NCBI RefSeq assembly: GCF_014698235.1
Contig: NZ_JACJSP010000010.1
Span: 62,001 to 126,000 of the forward strand
Origin: Limnothrix sp. FACHB-406
GTDB taxonomy: Bacteria; Cyanobacteriota; Cyanobacteriia; CACIAM-69d
Length of the DNA: 64,000 nt
Direction: 5' to 3'
The number at the start of each line of letters is the position of its first letter. Positions within the stretch are counted from its first letter, which is position 1. A model generated the notes under the pieces. That model was not told the DNA's origin, did not search any database, and saw only the letters and a list, made by a program, of their open reading frames with translations. Below, piece after piece: positions 54,329 through 63,384 of the stretch. Both the position numbers and the translations under genes were made by a program.

Positions 54329-55144
54329 GGCTTACCCTCGATCTTCTGGTTTCATTGTAGAGGCTGATTACGATTTTTATAGTCTCTTAAGAATTTCAGC
54401 AAGCAATCAACGGATTGATTGGTTTCGCTGATTCGATTGATGTGATGCTTGGGGCGATCGCCCTGGGCTGCCCCTTAACAATGGAAGGCGACAAAGGCCC
54501 TAGTCTGCCCAATGCTGGGTTTGGGATGGTTATCCCTAGTGCAAGGGCGGCATCGGTGACCTGTAAACTGCTGGCAAGATCCCACTAATCTGTGTCACCA
54601 GTCCGTATGAAAGAACACAGTGCTTCGAGTGGTTTCGGGATCAAACTTTGGCCAGCATTGAGCAGATTTTCCTGAAAAATCACTGAAGAAACGCTCATCA
54701 ATTTCCAAGGATCCTGGAGCTTGGGCCCTTAGAAATTGCCCCTGAAAACCCTGATCCAAACTTTTGGCTACGTTGTTCGGATTGTTACATTGACCGTCCC
54801 CGGGGAATGGATGATCGGGATGGCAGGTCAGGGGGTGAATGGCAGTGGATGCGGAACTGCCTGGGGGTTTCTTCGCAACGGATTGGCGCGGATCTTGGCA
54901 CGGATGTTTTAAGCCAAGGAAGCGCTCAAAGTCCGACATGATGGGGACTATTGCGATCTTCCCATGGTTTGATTCGGATCCGGGGGGATAGGAACAACCG
55001 TTGAGAATTCTTAGGATTCGATCGCAACAGGTCACAGGGGGCCGGTTGCCCAATTGAGCAGAGCAGACGCTTCCCAAAGATTTCCCAAGGGTATCAATAA
55101 TGGCGCGATGATGGCGCGATTATTGGACGATCGCCCCACTGATT
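54329..55144. other. Gap between DUF1815 and DUF2839 genes
   Basis: An 816-bp region. A 160-codon minus-strand frame (54595-55077) exists but reads like non-coding sequence (many Cys, Pro and His, no fold pattern, no ribosome-binding site). I therefore do not call a gene here. The DUF1815 promoter is expected near 54340-54420. Confidence 0.4.
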
Positions 55145-55360
55145 TTAGTTAACCTGCCACCAGCCAAAGGCCGGCCCCACAAATCGAATGGTGAGCCAAG
55201 CGGCCAACAGCGTGCCGATCCCAATCCAAGCCCCGCGACTGGTGATCTTCACGAACCGATCGGCTTGCTGTTTGGTAATTGGCACGTTGGGCAAAATCGT
55301 TTCTTGAGCCTTGCCGTAGTCGTCCCCAAGGAGGGATTTGCGGCGTTTGGATTCACCCAT
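55145..55360 (-). CDS. DUF2839 family protein
   Basis: A 71-residue cyanobacterial protein. The basic start (MGESKRRKSLLGDDYGK), the central LPNVPITKQQADRFVKIT and one membrane helix (GAWIGIGTLLAAWLTIRFVGP) followed by AFGWWQVN match DUF2839 as I remember it. Function unknown; single-gene unit. Confidence 0.9.
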   Translation of the reverse strand: MGESKRRKSLLGDDYGKAQETILPNVPITKQQADRFVKITSRGAWIGIGTLLAAWLTIRFVGPAFGWWQVN

Positions 55361-55595
55361 TGTTCATCTCCACCCAGTTTTTTTGTAGATAAAGGATATC
55401 TGTTAATTAACCCTGAAACGATCGCGAAATGGTTGGGCTGGCAGTTCGATTGGGGAGCAGAGCGATCAAAAATTCGCCCGATCGCCCCCGAGGGAAATGA
55501 GCTTAGACGAACATTTCGCAAGAATTCTTCAACTTTGGATTCAGATTTCTAGCCCGTCGGCGCTGCCCTGGAAATTTCTGGACATTTCTGGAAAT

Positions 55596-57173
55596 TTAAA
55601 GCCAACGGGGTTCGAGGTCGTTCATCCGCTCCACGGGATCCAAGGCCGCCAGCACCTGGGAGCCATAGCTGCGGCGCACCACCCGAGTGTCCAGCAGGGC
55701 CAACAGCGGGGGCGCATTGGGATCAGGGGTCGATCGCTCCCGCAATGGGGCGATCGACCGTTGTAGATCGCTAAGGGCCGAGGGCAACAGATACCAGCGA
55801 AACCAGTCCCGACGCTGGCGCTTGTAGGCGCTGACCCGGGCGGCCACCAGGGGATCTTCGAGGGAGGGAATGGGCAAAGCCGCAATCACCAGCAGGTGGG
55901 GAGCGGGCAGCCGATCGCTGTGGTTGCGCCAAAAGTCCCACCCGGTGACCAAAATGCCGTTGTCATCGGGGGCGGTGCGTTCCAGTTGGACGCGGGAGCC
56001 AAATTCCGCCGCCAGTTGAGCCGCCAGCCGGCCCTTGAGGGGCACATCCCCCACCAACACCACGGTGAAGCCGGTGGGCCCTTGCCAAGCCAACAGGGCA
56101 TAGAGCTGCTGAATCAGGGCCGCCTGAAATTGCGGGGTGTTGGGGAGGGGCAACTGCTCGGGTAAATAGAACCCGATCGCCTCTTGCTGTCGATCGGGCG
56201 TGAATTTCAAGCAGGTCAGCCGCTGCTCATCGCCGTTGTCCAGCCCCAACCGCGCTTGATATAAGGGAGCTTCCACTTCCAAATCCAGGAAGCTGCCAAT
56301 CAGGGCGATCGGCTGGGCTTGCCAGAGAGGGCGCAAGATTTCGGCCACGTCGATCGGTTGGCATTGCAGGTGAAATTGCCCCGTTTGGCGATCGGGCTGG
56401 GCCAGGATCGGCCATTGCTGGTCTCCGGCCCGGTGCAGCAGCGTTCGCCACAGGGGCGGCAGTTGAACCGCTAATAATCGCAATGTTTGCAGCAAGGCCG
56501 CCGCTTCCGGCTCATCCAACAGCCAAGCGCCGTAGGGATTGGGGGGATGTTGCAGCAGTCCATGGGCGATCGCCACTTCCAAGTCATGGATGACCTGGGC
56601 GCGATCGGGACAGGCCAAACGCCACCGATGCCAATCGGCCGGGCTAATGTCCAGTCGCAGGGTTTCTTGCGTCCAGCGCTCCAGATCATCGGCCCCATCA
56701 ATCAGGGTGGGCAGGCCGGCCAAGCGCGATCGCTGGCCCGACAGTTCCAGGCGATCGGCCAGCCATTGACTGGGGGACAAAATCCAGAGACCCGGTTGAT
56801 CGGCCCGCAAGGTGGCCGCCAGGGCCTGCGCGGCTTCCGGGGGCTGATCAACCAGGCAATGCACCGGAGGCAAGGGGAGATCGCTCTGGGCCAGCCACAA
56901 CCGCAACCGAGCCAAGTCCACTTCTAAAAGCCGCTGTTGCACCGCCGGGGGAACCACCAACACCACCGCCTGCTCGCAGAGCAGGGCCGGAGCCAGATAG
57001 CTGAGGCGATGGCGGCCGGCGGCCACGGCCGTGCCCCCTTGGATCAGGGAACTGCGGCCCGATCGCAAGACCCGCGCCACCAACCGCGCCAGGGTTAGGT
57101 GATGCAGCCAGGGGCGATCGCCACAGGCCCGCAAAAATGCGCGTAACTGTTGGTGGACTTCAACTTCCAGCAT
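55596..57173 (-). CDS. Degenerate DinG-like helicase-family protein
   Basis: About 525 residues from ATG 57173 (57215 is an upstream alternative). It resembles a cyanobacterial group annotated as ATP-dependent DNA helicase. The region expected to hold Walker A reads RSSLIQGGTAVAAGRHRLSY, with no GK(S/T). The C-terminal half keeps helicase C2-like features (VVLVGDVPLKGRLAAQLAAEF, LSDLQRSIAPLRER, LLALLDTRVVRRSYGSQVL). It probably does not hydrolyse ATP in the usual way. Role unknown; a DNA repair or nuclease-related function is a guess. Confidence 0.7.
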   Translation of the reverse strand: MLEVEVHQQLRAFLRACGDRPWLHHLTLARLVARVLRSGRSSLIQGGTAVAAGRHRLSYLAPALLCEQAVVLVVPPAVQQRLLEVDLARLRLWLAQSDLPLPPVHCLVDQPPEAAQALAATLRADQPGLWILSPSQWLADRLELSGQRSRLAGLPTLIDGADDLERWTQETLRLDISPADWHRWRLACPDRAQVIHDLEVAIAHGLLQHPPNPYGAWLLDEPEAAALLQTLRLLAVQLPPLWRTLLHRAGDQQWPILAQPDRQTGQFHLQCQPIDVAEILRPLWQAQPIALIGSFLDLEVEAPLYQARLGLDNGDEQRLTCLKFTPDRQQEAIGFYLPEQLPLPNTPQFQAALIQQLYALLAWQGPTGFTVVLVGDVPLKGRLAAQLAAEFGSRVQLERTAPDDNGILVTGWDFWRNHSDRLPAPHLLVIAALPIPSLEDPLVAARVSAYKRQRRDWFRWYLLPSALSDLQRSIAPLRERSTPDPNAPPLLALLDTRVVRRSYGSQVLAALDPVERMNDLEPRWL

Positions 57174-57261
57174 TCTCAGCTCCCACGACCCAGGGCGGGC
57201 ATCTTCACCCCCCAAGGATGCAACTAGGGGGAATTTGACTGAGCTAGGCCAACGAAGGCGA

Positions 57262-57289
57262 CAAAAATGGGGCGATCGAACCGCCCCAT
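57262..57289 (-). terminator. Rho-independent terminator of psb27
   Basis: On the minus strand ATGGGGCG, loop GTTCGAT, CGCCCCAT, then TTTTTG. It lies 31 nt past the psb27 stop. Confidence 0.85.
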
Positions 57290-57319
57290 GCTCAGTGTAT
57301 TGAGTGTATCGAAACTTTC

Positions 57320-57724
57320 CTAAGCGCCTCGATTCAGGGCCGCTTCCACTTGCCGGAACTCAGTTTCCAAACGCTTTTGTAACTTTTCAGGCACGGGGCG
57401 GTTGGGATAGGCCGAATAGTGGGCCGCCAGCGAATTCAAAGCCGTGCGCATGGTGGTGTAGGAATTTAGCCCAGCCACGCGGGTATCCCGGCGGTAGTGG
57501 GAAGCATAGGAATTGATTTTGGCGCGAGCATCGGCTTGGGCTGCTCGTTTTGCGGGATCGCTATCGGCCATGGTGATGGCATTCCGCAGGCTGCCGACCA
57601 AGGCGAGGGTATCAGCTTGGTAGTTGCCGCTGATGCCGTTGGCCGAGTCACCCGCCGCACAGCCCGTTAGGCCGATCGACACCACCATCACCAGCGCCAG
57701 TAGCCCAGAGAGAAATCGCTTCAT
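57320..57724 (-). CDS. psb27: Photosystem II assembly lipoprotein Psb27
   Basis: A 134-residue lipoprotein. The signal peptide ends in the lipobox LTGC with Cys22. The mature four-helix bundle shows YQADTLALVGSLRNAITMADSD, KINSYASHYRRDTRVAGLNSYTTMRTALNSLAAHY and the end VPEKLQKRLETEFRQVEAAL. Psb27 binds CP43 on the lumenal side of immature photosystem II and keeps the manganese site open during assembly and repair. LspA, which matures such lipoproteins, is encoded 2 kb away. Confidence 0.96.
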   Translation of the reverse strand: MKRFLSGLLALVMVVSIGLTGCAAGDSANGISGNYQADTLALVGSLRNAITMADSDPAKRAAQADARAKINSYASHYRRDTRVAGLNSYTTMRTALNSLAAHYSAYPNRPVPEKLQKRLETEFRQVEAALNRGA

Positions 57725-58074
57725 AAAACGTTAAAAACCTGCTAGTGCTTTTAATGCCAAGACTTTGAGCCACGGGCTGAATCGATGGTAGCCATTGCCA
57801 CAGACCGAGCGCTTGACAAACTAAGCCCTATCCTACCGTGCTGGATGGCCAGCCCGATCGCCCCATCGAGGCGATCGCCCCGGAGGGCCAAGGGTGGGCA
57901 GCGAATCAACCGTGTACAATTTGGAGTCACCCGTGGCCTGTTTTCCGCCACTCGGGAAGGACATCGGCTGTCCTGTGCTGATGACCGGCTCCGAATATGG
58001 ATCTGGCGCAATGGATCTGGTGGTGGATGGGGCCGTTGGGGGTTCTTTGGGTTTCTTTGTTGGAGGAGTCAGCC
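57725..58074. promoter_or_regulatory. psb27/bioB divergent region
   Basis: A 350-bp gap between two divergent genes. The bioB start is marked by GGAGG at 58062-58066. The psb27 promoter lies to the left. No further gene is supported. Confidence 0.35.
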
Positions 58075-59190
58075 GTGGTTCAAGCGCTTCCGTCTTCGGT
58101 TCGATCGGCCACCCCTTGGCAGCCGTCTGCTGTGTCTGAGGGTCTCACGGGTGCGGTGCTCGGCCAGTGGTTAGATCAATTAGCCGATCGAGTCATTGCA
58201 GGCGAGGCGATCGATCGAGCCACGGCCCTGATCCTGACCCAAATTGATGATCAGGCAGATATTTTGGCCCTTTGTGCCGCCGCCGATCGCGTGCGCCAAG
58301 CCCGCTGCGGCAACGTGGTTGATCTGTGCAGCATCGGCAACGTGAAATCCGGTTCCTGCTCGGAAAATTGCTCCTTCTGTGCCCAGTCGGCTCATCACCC
58401 CGGTCAGGAGTCCCCGATCTATGGTTTGCGGACTCCCGAGGAAATTTTGGCCCAAGCCAAGGCCGCCGAAGCCGCCGGAGCCAAGCGCTTTTGTCTGGTG
58501 AGCCAAGGGCGCGGCCCCAAGTATGGCGGTCGCCAGGAAAGCGAATTTGAACAAATTCTGGAAACGGTGCGGCAAATTATTGCGGAAACCAACATCAAGC
58601 CCTGCTGCGCCTTGGGCGAAGTGAATGCGGATCAGGCCCAAGCCCTCAAGGAAGCGGGTGTGACGCGCTATAACCACAACCTGGAAGCGTCGGAGGCCTT
58701 TTTCCCGAACGTGGCCACCACCCATAGCTGGCAAGACCGCGTTGCCACCATCAAAACCCTGAAAGCGGCGGGCATCCAAGCCTGCACCGGGGGCATTTTG
58801 GGCATGGGCGAAACCTGGGCAGACCGGGTGGATTTGGCCCTGGCGCTGCGGGATTTGGAGGTGGAATCAATTCCGCTGAACCTGCTGAACCCCCGAGCTG
58901 GCACGCCCATGGGCGATCGCCCCAAGCTGGATCCCTACGAAGCGGCCAAGGCGATCGCCATTTTCCGGATGATTTTGCCCGATCGCATCCTGCGCTATGC
59001 GGGTGGCCGAGAAGTGGTGATGGGTGAGCTGCAAGCCCTGGGTCTGAAAGCCGGGTTGAACGCCATGCTGATTGGCCATTACCTGACCACCATGGGCCAA
59101 CCCCCCGAGAAGGATCATGAAATGTTGGCGGAATTGGGCCTGGTGGGTGGCGAAGCGCCCGTCGTTGGCGCAACGGCCGCAACGATTTAA
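58075..59190 (+). CDS. bioB: Biotin synthase
   Basis: A 371-residue radical-SAM enzyme. The GTG start at 58075 has GGAGGAG 8 nt upstream; the open frame back to 57997 lacks such a site. The cluster motif is C95-SEN-C99-SF-C102. VVDLCSIGNVKSG, FCLVSQGRGPKYGG, YNHNLEASEAFFPN and LNPRAGTPMG are typical of BioB. It inserts sulfur into dethiobiotin, the last step of biotin synthesis. The BioY transporter follows 140 bp later. Confidence 0.97.
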   Translation: MVQALPSSVRSATPWQPSAVSEGLTGAVLGQWLDQLADRVIAGEAIDRATALILTQIDDQADILALCAAADRVRQARCGNVVDLCSIGNVKSGSCSENCSFCAQSAHHPGQESPIYGLRTPEEILAQAKAAEAAGAKRFCLVSQGRGPKYGGRQESEFEQILETVRQIIAETNIKPCCALGEVNADQAQALKEAGVTRYNHNLEASEAFFPNVATTHSWQDRVATIKTLKAAGIQACTGGILGMGETWADRVDLALALRDLEVESIPLNLLNPRAGTPMGDRPKLDPYEAAKAIAIFRMILPDRILRYAGGREVVMGELQALGLKAGLNAMLIGHYLTTMGQPPEKDHEMLAELGLVGGEAPVVGATAATI

Positions 59191-59329
59191 ATGAACGATC
59201 GGGTTAAGTGAACGATCGGGAGTGCGATCGCCCGGAGGGTGACCCCGGCGGTTGCGCTCCCTTGGGCGTTAATGGGGTATTCATAGGGCGTTGATGGGGC
59301 GTTAATGGGGCGTTAATGGGGCGATCGTC
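59191..59329 (+). promoter_or_regulatory. bioB-bioY gap with GGGGCGTTAAT tandem
   Basis: Four or so 11-bp units (GGGGCGTTAAT/GGGGCGTTGAT) occupy 59270-59318, just before bioY. They may be a protein-binding array or slippage product. Confidence 0.4.
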
Positions 59330-59887
59330 ATGCGCCTAGAAACCTTGCTGTGGGCGGCCATCGGGGTCTTACTCTCGATCGCCGCCTCCTTTGTGGAAGT
59401 CTTCGTGCCCACGGCTCCTTGGGATTGGCTCCAAGAGGGGGTGCGGGTGGTGTCTTTGGGCACGCGCTACCAAGTGGCGGCATTGCTGCTGGTGGCCTGC
59501 TTGGGTGGGGGCACGGCGGCGGCCCTCTCGCAAATTGCCTACCTGCTGTTGGGGTTGGCGGGGTTGCCCATCTTTGAAGGGGGCGGCGGTTGGCAATATA
59601 TCCAAGAACCCAGCTTTGGCTATCTCTTGGGCTTTGTGCCGGCCGGTTGGCTCTGCGGGCGCTGGGCCTTTTTGGGGCCGCCCAAGGTGGAGCAGTTGGC
59701 GATCGGCTGTGCGATCGGGTTGGTGGTGCTCCATGGGGTGGGGCTGTTGTATGCCATGGCCCTGCGAGCCAACGAATTTGAGGCGATCGCCACCACCTAC
59801 TCCCAAGCGGTTTTGCCGGGGCAACTGGTGGCCGCCTGTGCCGCCGCCACGATCGCTTCAGTTTTTCGACATCTCGTGTTCTACTGA
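59330..59887 (+). CDS. bioY: Biotin transporter BioY
   Basis: A 185-residue membrane protein (S-component of an ECF-type transporter) with about six helices. The conserved region TRYQVAALLLVACLGGGTAAALSQIAYLLLGLAGLPIF and GPSFGYLLGF-like EPSFGYLLGFVPAGWLCG identify the family. BioY binds biotin with high affinity and can work alone or with EcfAT. It is placed next to bioB, so synthesis and uptake are linked. No BirA box was identified. Confidence 0.95.
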   Translation: MRLETLLWAAIGVLLSIAASFVEVFVPTAPWDWLQEGVRVVSLGTRYQVAALLLVACLGGGTAAALSQIAYLLLGLAGLPIFEGGGGWQYIQEPSFGYLLGFVPAGWLCGRWAFLGPPKVEQLAIGCAIGLVVLHGVGLLYAMALRANEFEAIATTYSQAVLPGQLVAACAAATIASVFRHLVFY

Positions 59888-59945
59888 AAGTTGGCGATCC
59901 TGCGGGCATCCCATCACCCCCAGAGAACCGCCACCGTTGAATTTT

Positions 59946-60491
59946 GTGGATAGTCCGGTGCCAGAGTCTCGATCCAAACCGATTCCCGCCTGGGCCAAAT
60001 CCTGTGGCCGCCTGGTCTCCAAGAATGGCTGGTTTTGGGTGGTGGCCGTTGCCAGCGTCGGGGTCGATCGCATCACCAAAGCCTGGGTCGCCAGCACCTT
60101 CGCCCTCACGATTCCGCCCCAGACCATCCCGCTGATCCCCGGTTGGTTTCACTTCACCTACGTGGTCAACTCCGGCGCGGCCTTCAGCCTGTTCCAGGGC
60201 AGCGGCTGGCTGCGGTGGCTCTCGTTGGCGGTCAGTGCGGCCCTGATGGCCCTGGCCCTGGGCAGCCCGCGCATGAACCGCTGGGAACAGTGGGGCTATG
60301 GGTTCGTGCTGGGGGGCGCATTGGGCAACGGAATCGATCGCTTTGCCCTGGGCCATGTGATTGATTTTCTGGATTTCCGGCTGATTCGGTTCCCGGTGTT
60401 TAACCTGGCGGATGTGTCGATTAATGTGGGCATCATTTGTCTGTTGATTGCCATGTTGCAACGACCCGATCGCCCCAACACCGCCGACTAA
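59946..60491 (+). CDS. lspA: Lipoprotein signal peptidase (signal peptidase II)
   Basis: About 181 residues. No ATG is available before the fold; GTG at 59946 (or 59958) and TTG at 59937 are the possible starts. Four membrane helices and the aspartyl active site are visible: VVNSGAAFSLFQG, GGALGNGIDRFALGHVIDFLD and FNLADVSINVG. LspA cuts prolipoproteins before the lipidated Cys. Lipoproteins in the window include Psb27 and the DsbA-like protein directly downstream. Confidence 0.93.
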   Translation: MDSPVPESRSKPIPAWAKSCGRLVSKNGWFWVVAVASVGVDRITKAWVASTFALTIPPQTIPLIPGWFHFTYVVNSGAAFSLFQGSGWLRWLSLAVSAALMALALGSPRMNRWEQWGYGFVLGGALGNGIDRFALGHVIDFLDFRLIRFPVFNLADVSINVGIICLLIAMLQRPDRPNTAD

Positions 60492-60664
60492 GGAACTGGC
60501 TAATGGCCTCCCCTATCCGTCTTTGCGGGGACAGATCATGGCCCCAGGGCAGCGCTTGGGTCGCTGATTGGGTCACCCTGCCCCCGTCTGGTCGTCTGCG
60601 CCGCTGGCCGTTGCTCCGTTTGTTTTTTAATCGCTCTCAGGATCTTTCATTTAGGCTCAGGCCC

Positions 60665-61495
60665 ATGCTCAAGGCATTCCAGACCCTCCAAACCCTTTTT
60701 CAAACCTTCTTTCAAACCCTGGCCCATTGGTTGTTTCGGGCATCCTCCCTGCGCTTTTGGGCCGGAGCCGGAGCCTTAGCCCTGTCCACCACCGTCTTCT
60801 TGGTGGCTTGCCAGCCGATCGCCCTGTCCGCTGGGGGCAATGTGGATGCGGACTTTGAAGCCAAAGTGCTGGACGTGATCCGCAAAAATCCGCAAGTGAT
60901 TTTGGAATCTGTGGCGGACTATAACCAACAGCAGTCCCAAAAGCAGCGGGAATTGCGGCAAAACTTCGCCCGCGATGCCAAATCTGACCCGAAAAAGGTG
61001 ATTGGCAATTCTCCCACCCTTGGCAAGGGACGGGTGCTGTTGGTGGAGTTTTCCGATTTTCAATGTCCCTACTGCGGTCGGGCCTTGGCTCCCCTGAAGC
61101 AGTTCATGGAGGACTATCAAGATCGGGTGATTCTGACCTTTAAGCATTTCCCCCTCACCAGCATCCATCCCCAGGCGGTTCCCGCTGCCCAGGCCGCTTG
61201 GGCTGCCCAGCAACAGGGTAAGTTCTGGGAATATCACGATGAACTGTTTGCCAACCAATCGCGCTTGGCCGATGGCTTGTATGGGGAATTGGCTAAGAAG
61301 TTGGGATTGGATTTGAACCGATTTGAGCGCGATCGCAACAGCGAGGCGGCCAAAAAAGCCGTGACCGCCGATGCTGAGTTGGCAGAAAGCTTGGGTTTGG
61401 AAGGCACTCCCACCTTTTTGATGGCCGGTGAACCGGTGCAGGGTGCGCCCAGTCCTGAGGCGTTCAAGGCCGCCTTTGAGCGGGCCAGCAAGTAA
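60665..61495 (+). CDS. DsbA-like thioredoxin-fold lipoprotein
   Basis: A 276-residue protein starting at ATG 60665. The hydrophobic segment ends in FLVAC49, a lipobox-type site, so it is probably lipid anchored. The thioredoxin fold has the redox motif C134-PY-C137 (FSDFQCPYCGRAL) and the cis-Pro loop EGTPTF. It resembles the DsbA/Com1 group that makes or isomerises disulfides outside the cytoplasm. It is followed immediately (ATG next to the stop) by the amidase gene, so the two are co-translated. Confidence 0.92.
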   Translation: MLKAFQTLQTLFQTFFQTLAHWLFRASSLRFWAGAGALALSTTVFLVACQPIALSAGGNVDADFEAKVLDVIRKNPQVILESVADYNQQQSQKQRELRQNFARDAKSDPKKVIGNSPTLGKGRVLLVEFSDFQCPYCGRALAPLKQFMEDYQDRVILTFKHFPLTSIHPQAVPAAQAAWAAQQQGKFWEYHDELFANQSRLADGLYGELAKKLGLDLNRFERDRNSEAAKKAVTADAELAESLGLEGTPTFLMAGEPVQGAPSPEAFKAAFERASK

Positions 61496-63259
61496 ATGAG
61501 ACCGTGGGAACTGGGGGGCGCTTCCCAACTGATGGTGGGGGCGATCGCGCCGTTGCTATGGGCGGGGGTGGCGATCGCCCAGCCGGCCCCCAGTTCCTCG
61601 GAATTACGGTTGGTTTATCCGCCGGAGGGTCATCAAACCTCGAGCGATCGCATCTTTTTTCTAGGCACTGCGCCACCCACCGGTTCGGTCACGATCAATG
61701 GCCAAGGGGTGAATCGCAGTGCCTTTGGGCATTTTGCCCCCAGTTTTCCGCTGCAACTGGGCCCCAACCGATTTGAAATCCGCTGGGGCGATCGCACGGA
61801 AATTCGCACGATCACCCGCATTTCCAATCAGCCGTTGTTGAGCACACCCCTGGCCACCCTGGAGCCGATGGCCGATTGGGGCTGGCCGATCGGGGAGCCA
61901 ATTTGCCTGCGGGTGACGGGGCGGCCCAACTTGACCATTGATGCGCGGGTGGCGGAACGGACGTTTCCGATGTTGCCCCGCCCATCCGCTGGATCGCCGT
62001 TACCCAATTCTTCGGTACTGACGGGCAGCGATCCCCCGCCACCATCGTTGACCACCTATGAGGGCTGCTTCACGCCCGATCGCCCCGATGATTGGGGTCA
62101 GGTGCGGTTTTACATCGATGGCGAAATGCCCATGACCCCTCGCGGTCGAATCACCATTTGGCCGCGCGATCGACGCGATCGGGCCCGGGTGACGGTTCCT
62201 TGGGGCGTGGCGCGCACGGGCCCCAGCACTGACCACAGCCGCCTCACCCCCTTGCCCCAAGGCAGCCAAGCCACCATCACCGGCCGCCAGGGCGATTGGT
62301 TGCGCCTTGGCTATGGGGCTTGGATCCAGGCCAGTGAAGTGGCGATCGAACCCAGCTCCACTCCCCTGCAAGCGGTGGTGCAAGGGATTCGGGCCCAAAA
62401 TCAGGGAACGGCCGTGGAAGTGCAGTTGCCCCTGAGCGAGCCGGTGCCCGTGGAAGTGCGCCAAGAGAATCAAGACTTGGTGCTGACGCTGCATCAGGCG
62501 ATCGCCCAAACCGATACCGTCTTTTTGCAACGCAACCCGGCCATCAGTCAGCTTACTTGGCAGGTGTTGCCGGGAAATCGTCTGGAATATCGGGCCCGGC
62601 TCGCCACCGCCCAGGCTTGGGGCTGGACTCTGCGCTACGAAGGGAACACCTTGATCTGGCGAATTAAGCATCCGCCCGTGCGATCGGGGCGATCGCCCCT
62701 TTCGGGGATCACGATTTTGCTGGATCCGGGCCATGGGGGCCGGGAGCCGGGCGCGATTAATGCGGCCGGCATCCCCGAAAAGACTCCCAACTTGCAAACC
62801 AGCCTGAAACTGCAAGCGGCCTTGGAGCGACGCGGGGCGCGGGTGGTACTGACTCGATCGACCGATCAAGATTTGCCCATTCCCGATCGCCTGGCCCAAA
62901 TTGCCGAACTGGAACCGACGATCGCCCTCTCGGTGCACTACAACGCCTTGCCCGACGATGGCAACGCCGAAACCACCCAAGGGATCGGCATGTTTTGGTA
63001 TCACGCCCAAGCCCAGGACTTGGCGCAGTTTTTGCATGACGAGCTGACCCGCCGACTTGATCGCCCGTCCTATGGTGTGTTTTGGGGCAACCTGGCCCTG
63101 GCTCGCCCCACGATCGCCCCCTCCGTGTTGATGGAACTGGGCTTTATGAGCCACCCCACCGAATCCGAGTGGATTACCAATCCAGCCGAGCAGGATCGGT
63201 TGGCAGAGGCGATCGCCGCGAGCTTAGAAACCTGGTTCGATCGCCTCGCACCGAACTGA
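61496..63259 (+). CDS. N-acetylmuramoyl-L-alanine amidase
   Basis: A 587-residue protein with a signal peptide (LMVGAIAPLLWAGVAIAQ). Residues about 35-400 carry beta-rich domains, including an SH3-like block (LPQGSQATITGRQGDWLRLGYGAWIQ) and an AMIN-like region. The catalytic Amidase_3 domain begins near 402: zinc ligands H413 (LDPGHGG), E428 and H481 (SVHYNA), catalytic E547 (LMELGF). It cleaves the bond between muramic acid and the stem peptide in septal or growing peptidoglycan. The gene is directly after the DsbA-like gene. Confidence 0.95.
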   Translation: MRPWELGGASQLMVGAIAPLLWAGVAIAQPAPSSSELRLVYPPEGHQTSSDRIFFLGTAPPTGSVTINGQGVNRSAFGHFAPSFPLQLGPNRFEIRWGDRTEIRTITRISNQPLLSTPLATLEPMADWGWPIGEPICLRVTGRPNLTIDARVAERTFPMLPRPSAGSPLPNSSVLTGSDPPPPSLTTYEGCFTPDRPDDWGQVRFYIDGEMPMTPRGRITIWPRDRRDRARVTVPWGVARTGPSTDHSRLTPLPQGSQATITGRQGDWLRLGYGAWIQASEVAIEPSSTPLQAVVQGIRAQNQGTAVEVQLPLSEPVPVEVRQENQDLVLTLHQAIAQTDTVFLQRNPAISQLTWQVLPGNRLEYRARLATAQAWGWTLRYEGNTLIWRIKHPPVRSGRSPLSGITILLDPGHGGREPGAINAAGIPEKTPNLQTSLKLQAALERRGARVVLTRSTDQDLPIPDRLAQIAELEPTIALSVHYNALPDDGNAETTQGIGMFWYHAQAQDLAQFLHDELTRRLDRPSYGVFWGNLALARPTIAPSVLMELGFMSHPTESEWITNPAEQDRLAEAIAASLETWFDRLAPN

Positions 63260-63365
63260 GCGAAGATCCGTCAGTCATCACTCGTCGTTCATCTCCGCAA
63301 GCTAGGCGGGTGCGATCGCCCCTGGGGTCTTGACGATGGTTGGGGAATTGTTCAAACTATTGAGT

Positions 63366-63381
63366 AAGTAAGTGCTTACTT
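63366..63381. promoter_or_regulatory. Palindromic operator before the TetR gene
   Basis: AAGTAAG-TG-CTTACTT is a perfect inverted repeat ending 3 bp before the start codon. TetR-type repressors commonly bind such sites to control their own gene and neighbours. Confidence 0.7.
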
Positions 63382-63384
63382 TTT

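Noticed and set aside
54357-54371. NtcA-like site GTA-N9-TAC before the DUF1815 gene
   Set aside because: The consensus spacer is 8 nt; the 9-nt spacer makes it a poor match.
54595-55077. 160-codon minus-strand frame
   Set aside because: Composition rich in Cys, Pro and His, no fold pattern, no ribosome-binding site and no recognisable motif.
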